64,000 nt of DNA from Solibacillus sp. FSL R7-0668 (GCF_038006205.1 NZ_JBBOUU010000001.1:2854001-2918000), one strand, 5' to 3'; counted from the first letter of the stretch, positions 27,762-37,138 are shown. Program-made: numbers and translations. Notes: generated by a model from the letters alone, not told the origin.

Positions 27762-28898
27762 CTATTTTTTTATAACGGCTTGTAATTTTTTAACGGCTTC
27801 ATCGATTTCCTGCTCTGTCACCGTTAATGGTGGTAATAAACGGATTACTTTTGGCCCTGCCGCTACCGTTAATACCCCTGCTTCATCTAAAGCAGTTACG
27901 TACGGTGCTACATCTTCTCCACCTAAGCCAAGACCTAGCATTAAGCCTTTCCCCTGAATCGTATATTTTTCTTCTGGGAATGCTTGCTGTAGCTTTTCGA
28001 CAAGGTATGCGGATTTTTGATTGACATTTTGTAAAAACGCCTCATCAAATACATGATTAATAACGGTTTGTGCCACTGCAACCGCTAATGGGTTACCGCC
28101 AAATGTTGTACCATGTGTACCTGCGTTAAAGGTAGTAAAAAATTTCTCTTTCCCTAAAATTCCGCCAATTGGGAAGCCGCCACCAAGCCCTTTTGCCATA
28201 GATACGATATCTGGCTTGATCGCTGTTTGCTCAAAGGCAAAGCGTGTGCCTGTACGGCCGATTCCTGTTTGTACTTCATCAACAATGACTAAAACCTCTG
28301 AACTTGCCTGAATGTCTGCAATGGCTTGTGCGAACTCTTCTGTCACACTATTGACGCCACCTTCACCTTGAATGATTTCAAGCATGATCGCTGCTGTTTC
28401 AGAATCAACCGCAGCTTTTAATTGTTCGACATCATTGAATGGTAATGTAATGAACTCACTTACTAATGGACCAAAGCCTTGACGCACTTTGTCTTGCCCT
28501 GTTGCACTCATCGCACCAAATGTACGACCATGGAAGCTTTGTTCGAACACAATGATTTTATGCTTCCCTGTATGCTTACGTGCTAGCTTGATTGCCGCTT
28601 CATTTGCCTCTGCACCACTATTACAGAAAAATGCATAATCAAGTGGCACATCCTTTACTAATGAAGTAGCAAGTTGCTCTTGGCCTGGACTTTCAAATAA
28701 GTTACTAATATGCCATAGCTTTTCGCTCTGTGTTTTAATTGCTTCTACAATGGCTGGGTGTGCGTGCCCTAAGCTACAAACTGCAATCCCACTTGTAAAA
28801 TCTAAATAACGCTTCCCCGTTGTATCAAAAACTTCTGTTCCTTTCCCTTCAACTATTGCGAAGGGTCTTCTTGCGTAATTTTGAAATAATGCACTCAT
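27762..28898 (-). CDS. argD: Acetylornithine aminotransferase
   Basis: This PLP-dependent enzyme converts N-acetylglutamate semialdehyde to N-acetylornithine in arginine synthesis. The class III aminotransferase signatures are clear: FCNSGAEANEAAIKLAR, FHGRTFGAMSATG, VIVDEVQTGIGRTG, and the PLP lysine in SMAKGLGGGFPIG. The length of 378 fits ArgD. It is the last gene of the argCJBD operon and overlaps argB by four bases. Operon position makes ArgD more likely than ornithine or 4-aminobutyrate transaminase. Confidence 0.95.
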   Translation of the reverse strand: MSALFQNYARRPFAIVEGKGTEVFDTTGKRYLDFTSGIAVCSLGHAHPAIVEAIKTQSEKLWHISNLFESPGQEQLATSLVKDVPLDYAFFCNSGAEANEAAIKLARKHTGKHKIIVFEQSFHGRTFGAMSATGQDKVRQGFGPLVSEFITLPFNDVEQLKAAVDSETAAIMLEIIQGEGGVNSVTEEFAQAIADIQASSEVLVIVDEVQTGIGRTGTRFAFEQTAIKPDIVSMAKGLGGGFPIGGILGKEKFFTTFNAGTHGTTFGGNPLAVAVAQTVINHVFDEAFLQNVNQKSAYLVEKLQQAFPEEKYTIQGKGLMLGLGLGGEDVAPYVTALDEAGVLTVAAGPKVIRLLPPLTVTEQEIDEAVKKLQAVIKK

Positions 28899-29671
28899 CT
28901 TACTAGCTCCTCACTTTTAATCGTCGTACCTGTCAATGTTTCATTAACGATTTGAACAGATGGAATACCTGCCTGTAAACAATTTAGCGCCCCTTGTACT
29001 TTCGGAATCATACCACCATAAATATGACCTTCTTCAATCCAGTTATTAATGAGGCTCGGTGTTACCTCGGTTTGATATTCATCATTAATGCGAATCCCTG
29101 CAACATCTGTTACAAGTAATAAGCAATCCGCGCCAACTGCAAGCGCGATTTCACTGGCTACCGTATCCCCGTTAATATTAAGTGCCTGACCATCTTCCGT
29201 TGCCCCAATACAAGCAATGACTGGTACTACACCCGCTTCTGTTAACGTATTTAAAATTTCCACATTCACTTGCTTTACTTCCCCAACGTATTGATACGTC
29301 GAAAAGTCTAAATAATCACTTGTTAAAAGGGCGTTGTCAAAGCCATTTAATCCTATTGCCGCAATGCCAGCCGCCTGTAGCTCATGTACAAGGGCAGGAT
29401 TTACTTTACCAATTAGCGTCGATTGTACGATACCAATCATTTCTTCGCTTGTGACACGCAAGCCATTTACTGTATGTGATGTAATTCCGGCAGCAGCTAA
29501 TTCACGGTTAATCGCTGGACCACCACCATGCGTAATAATAAGTTGAATTCCTTGTGCTTGTAAGGCTTTGAAATTGCGAAAGAAGGCCTCATTAAGACCT
29601 TCTAGCGTACTACCTCCGAGCTTAATCACCATTTTACGAGCGGTAAGATGCGTTGATTTGAACGTAGTCAT
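28895..29671 (-). CDS. argB: Acetylglutamate kinase
   Basis: The enzyme phosphorylates N-acetylglutamate in the second step of arginine synthesis. KLGGSTLEG (phosphate loop), THGGGPAIN and the NGDTVASEIALAVGADCLLLVTD nucleotide-binding block are all present. At 258 residues, without an N-terminal helix, it should be the arginine-insensitive form. The start is uncertain. The ATG at 29671 overlaps argJ by 38 bases and has GGGGGTG upstream; the ATG at 29632 (MVIKLGG) begins one base after the argJ stop but lacks a good ribosome site. Confidence 0.94.
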   Translation of the reverse strand: MTTFKSTHLTARKMVIKLGGSTLEGLNEAFFRNFKALQAQGIQLIITHGGGPAINRELAAAGITSHTVNGLRVTSEEMIGIVQSTLIGKVNPALVHELQAAGIAAIGLNGFDNALLTSDYLDFSTYQYVGEVKQVNVEILNTLTEAGVVPVIACIGATEDGQALNINGDTVASEIALAVGADCLLLVTDVAGIRINDEYQTEVTPSLINNWIEEGHIYGGMIPKVQGALNCLQAGIPSVQIVNETLTGTTIKSEELVR

Positions 29672-30857
29672 AAGTTAAATCACACCCCCATGCAAAGCCG
29701 TGTCCTTCTCCTACCTCTAATGACACATAAATTTTTACTTCATGCTGCTTTAAAATCTCAATAAGTGCTTCTTCTGAGAATTGAATTGGTTCGCCGTTTT
29801 CAACCATTGTCGCGCCGCCAATTTTAATTGTAATTTTTTCAGGATCGACCGTTGCGCCTGAATAGCCAACCGCCGCAATAATACGTCCCCAGTTCGCGTC
29901 ACAGCCAAACACCGCAGTTTTGACAAGTGGTGAGCCGACAACTGTTTTCGCGATTTTACGTGCTTCCTCATCTGAAAGAGCACCCTCTACCTCAACCTCG
30001 ATTAGCTTTGTTGCCCCTTCTCCATCACGCGCGATTGATTTTGCTAAATCTTCTGCTACAAGGCGTAATGCTGTATAGAAGTTTTCCCAATCTGGATGTG
30101 CAGGCGATAAAGGCTCATTACCAGCTAAGCCGTTTGCCATCACGACAACCGTATCATTTGTAGACGTGTCGCCATCTACTGTAATCGAGTTAAATGTGCA
30201 GTCTGTTACACTCGATAATGCTTTTTGTAATTCTTCTGATTCGATATTGGCATCCGTTGTGATAAAGCCAAGCATTGTGGCCATATTTGGCTCAATCATC
30301 CCCGAGCCTTTCGCTGTGCCAGATACTAATACTTCCTTGCCATCAATGACTGTTGCGTACGTCGTATTTTTCATCACCGTATCGGTTGTCATAATTGCCT
30401 GAGCGAAATCGATGCCGCTTTCTAGCTTCGAATCCGGTTGAAGTAATGCCATCCCATTTTTTATTGGTTCCATTTTCATAATTTCACCAATAACACCTGT
30501 TGAAGCGACCCCAACTAGATTCGCATCAATGCCTAATTTTTCGCCTGCTAGCTTTTGCATTTCATAAGCATCTGCTAAGCCCTGCTTCCCTGTACAAGCA
30601 TTCGCATTACCTGAGTTTACAATGATTGCTTGCATTTTTTTCGTAGTGTATACGACTTCCTTTGTTACTTTAATTGGTGCGGCTTGAACGGCATTTGTCG
30701 TAAACACGCCTGCAACGCTTGCAGGAACCTCACTCATTAAAATCGCTAAATCCTTTTTCTTATGCTTAATCCCTGCATGTACACCAGCTGCCGTAAAGCC
30801 TTTTGGTGATACGATGTTTTTACTTGATAATTTTTTCATCTCTATCATAGATGCCAT
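29634..30857 (-). CDS. argJ: Bifunctional ornithine acetyltransferase / N-acetylglutamate synthase
   Basis: ArgJ moves the acetyl group from N-acetylornithine to glutamate, closing the cyclic arginine pathway; bifunctional forms also use acetyl-CoA. The precursor cuts itself inside A193-T194-M195-L196 to form alpha and beta chains, with Thr194 becoming the nucleophile. ACTGKQGL and the C-terminal CDLTYDYVxINASYRS-type ending are typical. The length of 407 is standard. GGGGG lies 8 bases before the ATG. No separate argA or argE was seen in the window, consistent with the recycling route. Confidence 0.95.
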   Translation of the reverse strand: MASMIEMKKLSSKNIVSPKGFTAAGVHAGIKHKKKDLAILMSEVPASVAGVFTTNAVQAAPIKVTKEVVYTTKKMQAIIVNSGNANACTGKQGLADAYEMQKLAGEKLGIDANLVGVASTGVIGEIMKMEPIKNGMALLQPDSKLESGIDFAQAIMTTDTVMKNTTYATVIDGKEVLVSGTAKGSGMIEPNMATMLGFITTDANIESEELQKALSSVTDCTFNSITVDGDTSTNDTVVVMANGLAGNEPLSPAHPDWENFYTALRLVAEDLAKSIARDGEGATKLIEVEVEGALSDEEARKIAKTVVGSPLVKTAVFGCDANWGRIIAAVGYSGATVDPEKITIKIGGATMVENGEPIQFSEEALIEILKQHEVKIYVSLEVGEGHGFAWGCDLTYDYVQINASYRS

Positions 30858-30874
30858 TGATATTGCCCCCTAAT

Positions 30875-31909
30875 TTAAATAAAGTATGGTACTAATTGTA
30901 AGCCTGTTTGCTGTGGTAACCCGAATTGAACGTTCATATTTTGAATCGCTTGACCTGCCGCGCCCTTCACTAAGTTATCAATCACCCCAATGATTGTTGC
31001 GCGCTTAGTGCGTTCATCAAGCTTAACGTAAATATCACAGAAGTTAGAGCCCTTTACCCGATTTGTACCGATTGCATTCGCATCTTGGATTACACGAATG
31101 AATGGATGGTTTTTGTACGTTTCATTTAAACAATCGATTAATTGCTGCTGTGTAACGCCCTCTGTCACCTGTGCATAAGATGTTGCTAAAATACCGCGCG
31201 TCATTGGCACTAAATGTGTATTAAATGTAATCGTTGTATCAACCCCCGCAAATAAGCGAATGGCCTGTTCGATTTCAGGTATATGTTGATGTTCATTAAT
31301 TTTATAAATAGAGAAGCTTTCATTTGCTTCACTAAAATGTGCGGCTTGTGATGGCTTGTTACCCGCACCTGAAATCCCACTTTTCGCATCAATAACTAAA
31401 AAGCTTGGATCAATTAATTGATGCTTTAATAACGGCAATAGCGACATTAACACCGCTGTCGGATAGCAGCCTGGGTTGGCGATTAACTCTGCCCCACGAA
31501 TTTCTTGCTCATTCCATTCTGTTAAGCCATAAACACTTTTGTTCACTACGTCTTGTGGAGCGGGTGCTTTTTTATACCAATGCTCATAGCTCGCTAAATC
31601 CTTCAATCGAAAATCACCCGACAAATCAATGAGCTTTGGTCCTAAACCAACAAGTGGTGGGAATAGACTACTCGATACTCCCGATGGCGTACTTGCAAAC
31701 ACAACATCGTATTTTGCTAACGCATCATAATCAATTTTTTGTAACGGTACATTATATAAATCTGCTAAATGCGGAAATTTATCTGAAAAAATGGTTCCTT
31801 CTTCAGATGATGTAAATAAATCAATATGTTCAACCTCTTTATGATTATGCAAAAAGCGCAATAGCTCTAAACCGCCATAGCCTGTTGCACCGATAATTCC
31901 TACCTTCAT
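30875..31909 (-). CDS. argC: N-acetyl-gamma-glutamyl-phosphate reductase
   Basis: This NADPH-dependent enzyme reduces acetylglutamyl phosphate to the semialdehyde. GATGYGGLELLR is the Rossmann nucleotide loop. The catalytic cysteine is Cys148 in ANPGCYPTA. His in the HLVPMTRGI segment acts as the second catalytic residue. The length of 344 is normal. It is the first gene of argCJBD (17-base gap to argJ), and GAGGTG precedes the ATG. The promoter upstream holds an ARG box. Confidence 0.96.
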   Translation of the reverse strand: MKVGIIGATGYGGLELLRFLHNHKEVEHIDLFTSSEEGTIFSDKFPHLADLYNVPLQKIDYDALAKYDVVFASTPSGVSSSLFPPLVGLGPKLIDLSGDFRLKDLASYEHWYKKAPAPQDVVNKSVYGLTEWNEQEIRGAELIANPGCYPTAVLMSLLPLLKHQLIDPSFLVIDAKSGISGAGNKPSQAAHFSEANESFSIYKINEHQHIPEIEQAIRLFAGVDTTITFNTHLVPMTRGILATSYAQVTEGVTQQQLIDCLNETYKNHPFIRVIQDANAIGTNRVKGSNFCDIYVKLDERTKRATIIGVIDNLVKGAAGQAIQNMNVQFGLPQQTGLQLVPYFI

Positions 31910-31986
31910 TATGTCACCTCATATTTTTGTTTTAGTTGTTTGGAACAACCATTCGTAAGCTACTCTATAAATAAATGATAAAACTA

Positions 31987-32015
31987 AGTATAATTATGTA
32001 TAAATATTTAGTCAA
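31987..32015 (-). promoter_or_regulatory. argC promoter with ARG box in the spacer
   Basis: On the minus strand TTGACT and TATACT are 17 bases apart. The spacer and the adjoining -35 bases (31995-32012) read TATGTATAAATATTTAGT on the plus strand. This fits the ArgR box TNTGAATWWWWATTCANW with two mismatches. ArgR-arginine bound here would block RNA polymerase. Confidence 0.72.
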
Positions 32016-32070
32016 CTGTATTTTTATATATTTATCTATAATTCTAAATTTTATTTTATATTTGACAGAC

Positions 32071-32110
32071 AAAAAGGGAAAAGCTACCTTTGCCGTAGCT
32101 TTCCCCTTTA
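32071..32110 (-). terminator. Terminator of acsA
   Basis: A stem GGGAAAAGCTAC/GTAGCTTTCCCC has a short loop. The minus-strand tail is CCCTTTTTGTC. Confidence 0.88.
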
Positions 32111-32113
32111 AAT

Positions 32114-33841
32114 TTAGTCTTCCATTGTTGAAAGGTCACCTGTTGGTAAATTTAATTCCCAAGCTTTTAACACGCGGCGCATAATTTTACCGCTACGTGT
32201 TTTTGGCAGCTTCTCTTTAAATTCGATTTCACGTGGTGCCGCATGCGCGGAAAGCCCTGTTTTTACAAAGTCACGAATTTCGGCTTCTAGCTGTTCAGTA
32301 GGCTCTACTCCTTCACGCAGCGAAACAAAGGCTTTAATAATTTCTCCACGTACTGGGTCAGGCTTCCCGATAACCCCTGCCTCAACTACATCAGGATGCT
32401 CTAATAATTTACTTTCCACCTCAAATGGGCCAACACGCTCACCTGCTGTCATAATCACGTCATCGACACGCCCTTGGAACCAGAAGTAGCCTTCATCATC
32501 CATATAAGCCGAATCCCCTGAAACATACCACTCCCCTTTTAAGAAGTAGGATTCATAACGCTCTGGGTTGCCCCAAATTTGACGCATCATTGCGGGCCAG
32601 CCTTTTTTCACGGCTAAATTGCCCATTGTAAATGGCGGTACTTCATTTCCTGAATCATCCACTATTGTTGCGTAGATACCCGGTACTGGTTTCCCCATCG
32701 AACCAGGCTTAATGACCATTGATGGGTAATTACAAATCATATGCCCACCTGTTTCAGTCATCCACCATGTATCATGAATGCGGTGATTTAATATTTCCAT
32801 TCCCCATCGTACAACCTCTGGATTTAACGGCTCCCCAACCGATAATACATGACGCAGTGACGATAGATCATATTGATTAATGACATTAGGTCCTGCTCCC
32901 ATTAACATGCGGAATGCCGTTGGTGCACTGTACCATACTGTTACCCCGTATTCTTGAATGGCACCATACCAAGCTTGCGGACTAAAACGCCCACCGATGA
33001 TGACATTCGTTATACCATTTAACCATGGGCCAAAGATGCCATATGCTGTTCCAGTAACCCACCCCGGATCGGCTGTACACCAATAAATATCATCTTGCTT
33101 TAAATCCAATACCCATTGTGCGGTTTGATATTGTTGCACCATAGCATAATGTACATGCAATACGCCCTTAGGTGCCCCTGTCGAACCCGATGTATAATGT
33201 AAAATAGAGCCATCTTCTTTATCTACCCATTCTATGTCAAATTCCTTAGATGCCTCTTGTAACTCTTTATTAAAATCAATCACATTTGCTGTTTCTTCAA
33301 TGTCCTCGCCAACTAAAAATACCGTTTTTAAATGCGGTAACTTGTCCATTGGTACACGTTCGAATAATGCTGGTGTCGTCACAATCGCTACCGCCTCACT
33401 ATCAGCTAAACGGTCATATACGGCACCTTCCATAAACGCTTCAAATAATGGACCGACAATCGCACCGATTTTCAACGAGCCTAGTAAACTAAAATACAGC
33501 TCTGGTGTTCGAGGCATAAAAATGAAAATGCGATCTCCTTTTTGTAAATTCGACTTTTCTTTAATGACGTTTGCAGCTTGATTGGAATAATGCATCATGT
33601 CTTCAAATGTATAAGCTTCTTTACGTGTACCGTCATTATAATGGAGCGCTACTTTGCTTTTTAAAGCTGTCTTCGCATGGCGATCAATTGCTTCATATGC
33701 AATATTGACCTTCCCTGTTTCATACCAAGAAAATGCTTTTTCAGTGTTTGTCCAGTCGTGTGTGCGAGCTGTTTCCTCATAATTTTTTAAATTATGCTCC
33801 CCTGGAATTACAGCTAATTTCTCCATCGTTTTCATCCCCAT
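32114..33841 (-). CDS. acsA: Acetate--CoA ligase (acetyl-CoA synthetase)
   Basis: AcsA activates acetate to acetyl-CoA through acetyl-AMP for growth on acetate or acetoin products. The ANL motifs are YTSGSTGAPKG, WWMTETGG, YVSGDSA and the C-terminal PKTRSGKIMRR. The lysine in the last motif is the one acetylated by AcuA and deacetylated by AcuC in B. subtilis. The 575-residue length matches the Bacillus AcsA. GGGGG precedes the ATG. It is divergent from acuABC, as in B. subtilis, so the enzyme and its modifiers share one regulatory region. Confidence 0.95.
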   Translation of the reverse strand: MGMKTMEKLAVIPGEHNLKNYEETARTHDWTNTEKAFSWYETGKVNIAYEAIDRHAKTALKSKVALHYNDGTRKEAYTFEDMMHYSNQAANVIKEKSNLQKGDRIFIFMPRTPELYFSLLGSLKIGAIVGPLFEAFMEGAVYDRLADSEAVAIVTTPALFERVPMDKLPHLKTVFLVGEDIEETANVIDFNKELQEASKEFDIEWVDKEDGSILHYTSGSTGAPKGVLHVHYAMVQQYQTAQWVLDLKQDDIYWCTADPGWVTGTAYGIFGPWLNGITNVIIGGRFSPQAWYGAIQEYGVTVWYSAPTAFRMLMGAGPNVINQYDLSSLRHVLSVGEPLNPEVVRWGMEILNHRIHDTWWMTETGGHMICNYPSMVIKPGSMGKPVPGIYATIVDDSGNEVPPFTMGNLAVKKGWPAMMRQIWGNPERYESYFLKGEWYVSGDSAYMDDEGYFWFQGRVDDVIMTAGERVGPFEVESKLLEHPDVVEAGVIGKPDPVRGEIIKAFVSLREGVEPTEQLEAEIRDFVKTGLSAHAAPREIEFKEKLPKTRSGKIMRRVLKAWELNLPTGDLSTMED

Positions 33842-33944
33842 GAAAAAATCCCCCTTTTATATAACATATTTATATTTTACAATACTGTACTATAATAGGC
33901 AAAAGAATTTTAAATTTTCACATAATTAAGTTATTTGTCGCAAT

Positions 33945-33978
33945 TTTAAGCGTTTTTTCGTATTAATTAGAGTATAAT
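33945..33978 (+). promoter_or_regulatory. acuA -10 element with weak cre-like sequence
   Basis: TATAAT at 33973-33978 lies 28 bases before acuA. TTTAAGCGTTTTTT at 33945-33958 overlaps the -35 region. It keeps the cre centre but has three mismatches to TGWNANCGNTNWCA. In B. subtilis acsA and acuABC are CcpA-controlled, which is the main reason to list it. Confidence 0.4.
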
Positions 33979-34006
33979 GGAATTATCATAAGCAGGTGGT
34001 GTGACT

Positions 34007-34639
34007 ATGAATCATGTAAAAAATCAGTATTGCCTTGAATTCGAAACGAGGCATGGTAAAGTTTTAGTAGAAGGTCCTGTTCCTTCTGAGCGGCTTGCGT
34101 CGTATACCTTACACGAAGATTTAAAAGCCTTTAGACCTTCACATCAGCAACATGTGGCGCTAGTAGGTATCGCAAAGCTAGAAGAGGGGCGCATAATCGT
34201 CATCCGACAAGAGGATATGATTGTCGGATATGTGACGTATTTGTACCCTGATCCACTCGAACGTTGGGCAGAAGATCGTATACCAAATATGATTGAGCTC
34301 GGGGCAATTGAAGTAATTCCTGCATTTCGTGGAACTGGTGCAGGTAAAAAGTTATTAGAGGTATCCTTTATGGATGACGCAATGGAAGATTATTTAGTCA
34401 TTACAACAGAGTATTATTGGCACTGGGATTTAAAAGGGACAGGTCTTACGGTGTGGGATTATCGAAATATGATGGAGCGCATGATGACATCTGCCAATTT
34501 TGAATACTATGCAACGGATGACCCTGAAATCACCTCCCATCCCGCCAACTGTTTAATGGCACGTGTAGGGGCACGTGTGGAAACAGAGACACTCGAACGT
34601 TTTGACAGGCTACGCTTTAGAAGTCGCTTCATGTATTAA
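34007..34639 (+). CDS. acuA: Acetoin utilisation protein AcuA, protein acetyltransferase
   Basis: This GNAT-family enzyme acetylates the active-site lysine of AcsA and so switches it off. The acetyl-CoA loop is VIPAFRGTGAGKKLLE. The conserved ITTEYYWHWDLKGTGLTVWDYRNMME block is specific to AcuA. The start is the ATG at 34007, 7 bases after AGGTGG; the upstream GTG at 34001 is too close. That gives 210 residues, as in B. subtilis. It is the first gene of acuABC. Confidence 0.94.
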   Translation: MNHVKNQYCLEFETRHGKVLVEGPVPSERLASYTLHEDLKAFRPSHQQHVALVGIAKLEEGRIIVIRQEDMIVGYVTYLYPDPLERWAEDRIPNMIELGAIEVIPAFRGTGAGKKLLEVSFMDDAMEDYLVITTEYYWHWDLKGTGLTVWDYRNMMERMMTSANFEYYATDDPEITSHPANCLMARVGARVETETLERFDRLRFRSRFMY

Positions 34640-34664
34640 TTCTTATCACAAGGGGGATTATCAA

Positions 34665-35312
34665 ATGATTGTCGAAGAAATTATGAACCGCGAATTACAT
34701 ACGCTCATGCCGGAAAATTCTGTGCGTGATGCTGTGCGCTTAATGCGAGAAAAGAATATCCGGCATGTTCCAATTATTAATAGCGAAAAAAAGGTAGTAG
34801 GCATCATTACCGACCATGACATAAAAAAAGCACTGCCTTCATGCCTACGAGAAGAGCCGAATTCCACAATTTACGATGCAGCAATTGGAGAGGTCATGAC
34901 GAAAAATCCACTTGTCGGTCATCCACTCGATTTTGTAGAAGAAGTTGCGCTTACATTTTACGAATCAAAAATTAGCTGCTTACCCATTGTTTCAGCGAAC
35001 GAATTGATTGGGATTGTAACAACAACCGACTTACTATATACGTATATCGAATTAACCGGTACAAACCAACCAGGCTCTAAAATCGATATCCGCGTCGATA
35101 ATCGTCCAGGTATGTTATTTGAAATTACAAAGGTATTCCATGAAAACAAAGCCAATGTGTTAAGTGTACTCGTCTACCCAGATGGTGAAAGCGAAACAAC
35201 AAAAATTTTAAGTGTCCGTTTACAAGTAATTAATCCACTTCAAATTATTGAAGAATTACGAAATCAAGGCTACAACGTGCTGTGGCCACATTTACCTGGC
35301 GTCACACTATGA
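34665..35312 (+). CDS. acuB: AcuB: CBS pair plus ACT domain regulator
   Basis: AcuB is part of the acetoin/acetate operon, and its exact role is not settled. Two CBS domains (MNRELHTLMPENSVRDAVRL... and VMTKNPLVG...) form a nucleotide-binding module. A C-terminal ACT domain (IDIRVDNRPGMLFEITKVF) is likely to bind a small ligand. I use the ATG at 34665 (MIVEE), which has AAGGGGG in front. The 215 residues equal the B. subtilis length, and an upstream extension would overlap acuA. AcuB may adjust AcuA or AcuC activity to adenylate levels (inference). Confidence 0.92.
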   Translation: MIVEEIMNRELHTLMPENSVRDAVRLMREKNIRHVPIINSEKKVVGIITDHDIKKALPSCLREEPNSTIYDAAIGEVMTKNPLVGHPLDFVEEVALTFYESKISCLPIVSANELIGIVTTTDLLYTYIELTGTNQPGSKIDIRVDNRPGMLFEITKVFHENKANVLSVLVYPDGESETTKILSVRLQVINPLQIIEELRNQGYNVLWPHLPGVTL

Positions 35313-36472
35313 AAAAAGCCGTTTTTATTTATTCGCCAGACCAGCTCAATTACAAATTTTCGGACACACACCCGTTTAATCATAAACGCTTACATTTAAC
35401 CATTGACTTACTTAGAAATATCGGCGCTCTATCCGATGATGACATCGTACCTGCACGAATGGCAACGGACGAAGAAATTGCGCTGGCACACGATCCACAA
35501 TACATTGATATCGTCAAAAAGGCAGGTCATGGTGAGCTCACTTCACTTCAAGGCGAACCATTCGGCATTGGCACAGAAGATACGCCGATGTTCACCAATA
35601 TGCACGAGGCAAGTGCACTTCTCGTTGGTGGTACATTACAGGCTGTTGACTATGTGCTACAGGGAAAATCCGAGCACGCTATCAATCTTGGTGGCGGCTT
35701 ACATCATGGCTTTCGCGGACGCGCATCCGGTTTTTGTATTTATAATGATAGCAGTGTAGCGATTAAATACATTCAAGAAAAATACGGCTTGCGTGTCCTC
35801 TATGTCGATACAGATGCACATCATGGAGATGGCGTACAATGGTCGTTTTACGATGACCCGAATGTTTGTACCTTGTCCATTCACGAAACCGGTCGTTATT
35901 TATTCCCAGGTACCGGTAATATTACCGAACGTGGCAATGGCGAGGGGTATGGGACTTCATTTAACTTTCCCATTGACGCGTTCACTGAAGATGAAAGCTT
36001 TTTACAAGTATATGAGCAATCGATGCGTGAAGTATTTGAATTTTTTAAGCCTGATGTGGTGTTAACACAAAATGGTGCAGATGCCCATTACTTTGACCCA
36101 CTTACCCATTTATACGGAACGATGAATATTTATAAAGAAATTCCGAAACTGGCACATAAATTAGCCCATGAATATTGCGATGGACGATGGATTGCAGTTG
36201 GTGGTGGTGGCTACGATATTTGGCGAGTTGTACCACGCGCTTGGAGTTATATTTGGACAGAAATGACCGACCAACAAGCGCCAACTGGTCCTCTTCCACA
36301 AGCTTGGTTAGACAAATGGCAAGTAGAGTCACCGGTACCATTCATTCCAACATGGGAAGACCCAGATCCATTATACGAGGCCATTCCACGTAAAGCTGAA
36401 ATCGAGGAAAAAAATGCTCAAATGCTAGAAAAAGCCTTACATATGGTTCGTTCAGAGAAAAATCGTTTGTAA
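35309..36472 (+). CDS. acuC: AcuC, histone-deacetylase-family AcsA deacetylase
   Basis: This zinc-dependent deacetylase removes the acetyl group from AcsA and restores activity. The HDAC active-site motifs are GGGLHHGFRG (catalytic His-His), YVDTDAHHGDGVQ (metal Asp and His), NGADAHYFD (third metal ligand Asp) and the GGGGYD loop. The start overlaps the acuB stop as ATGA, giving 387 residues, the same as B. subtilis AcuC. Translational coupling suggests fixed ratios. A terminator follows; the motPS genes found next in B. subtilis are missing. Confidence 0.95.
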   Translation: MKKAVFIYSPDQLNYKFSDTHPFNHKRLHLTIDLLRNIGALSDDDIVPARMATDEEIALAHDPQYIDIVKKAGHGELTSLQGEPFGIGTEDTPMFTNMHEASALLVGGTLQAVDYVLQGKSEHAINLGGGLHHGFRGRASGFCIYNDSSVAIKYIQEKYGLRVLYVDTDAHHGDGVQWSFYDDPNVCTLSIHETGRYLFPGTGNITERGNGEGYGTSFNFPIDAFTEDESFLQVYEQSMREVFEFFKPDVVLTQNGADAHYFDPLTHLYGTMNIYKEIPKLAHKLAHEYCDGRWIAVGGGGYDIWRVVPRAWSYIWTEMTDQQAPTGPLPQAWLDKWQVESPVPFIPTWEDPDPLYEAIPRKAEIEEKNAQMLEKALHMVRSEKNRL

Positions 36473-36479
36473 GTATCCT

Positions 36480-36517
36480 AACTATGCGAACCCTTCACAA
36501 GTTTGCATAGTTTTTTG
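36480..36517 (+). terminator. Terminator of acuABC
   Basis: AACTATGC/GCATAGTT arms with an inner AAC/GTT pair are followed by TTTTTTG. Confidence 0.88.
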
Positions 36518-36680
36518 ACGATTGGAAAATATATGTTTTCATCATACAAGCCGTACAATGGGTGACTGGCATTCCACACTTTTCGCCTGTTTTGTATTTT
36601 TCTAAAATTCGCCTGTTATTCACAGTAAATGCTGAGAAAATAGACTATAATGGTTGTATTAACCAATTGGAGGTTTTTTT

Positions 36681-37094
36681 ATGTACAAACATATTTTACT
36701 AGCCGTTGACGGTTCTGAAAACTCATTACGCGCAGCACAGGACGCCGTAAAAATTGCTACTGAAGAGTCATTTATTGAACTTATTTCAGTCATTCCAACT
36801 GAAGGTATTACTTCACAAGCAGTACACGCAGGTACATTAGATCAATTAGAGGCTGATTATGCTCAAAATTTAGCAAAAGAGCAGCAATATGTCCAAGCAA
36901 ATCATCCAAATTCAAAATTAACAATCGTGCACGGTCCTGCTGGTCGCATGATTTCAAACTATGCAAATGACAATAAAGTAGACTTAGTCGTTATAGGTTG
37001 CCGTGGTTTAAACCCAATGCAAGAAATGGTTTTCGGCAGTGTAAGCACCTATGTATCAAAAAATGCAAACTGCTCGACATTATTAGTGAAATAA
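36681..37094 (+). CDS. Universal stress protein, UspA family (second copy)
   Basis: This 137-residue Usp-fold protein starts MYKHILLAVDGSENS. It ends with the nucleotide-loop signature GCRGLNPMQEMVFGSVSTYV, where the G-x2-G-x9-G-S/T pattern is preserved, so ATP binding is likely. It is shorter than, and clearly diverged from, the Usp at 3491. TTGGAGG lies before the ATG, and a TATAAT at 36646-36651 is a likely -10. It occupies the gap between acuC and ccpA that carries motPS in B. subtilis. Confidence 0.93.
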   Translation: MYKHILLAVDGSENSLRAAQDAVKIATEESFIELISVIPTEGITSQAVHAGTLDQLEADYAQNLAKEQQYVQANHPNSKLTIVHGPAGRMISNYANDNKVDLVVIGCRGLNPMQEMVFGSVSTYVSKNANCSTLLVK

Positions 37095-37098
37095 CTTG

Positions 37099-37138
37099 AA
37101 AACGCCTGTCAGCTAAATTGTTGACAGGCGTTTTGTTT
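37099..37138. terminator. Terminator shared by usp and ccpA
   Basis: A 13 bp perfect stem AAAACGCCTGTCA and its complement with a 10-base loop is followed by TTTTGTTTATTT on the plus strand. Confidence 0.85.
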
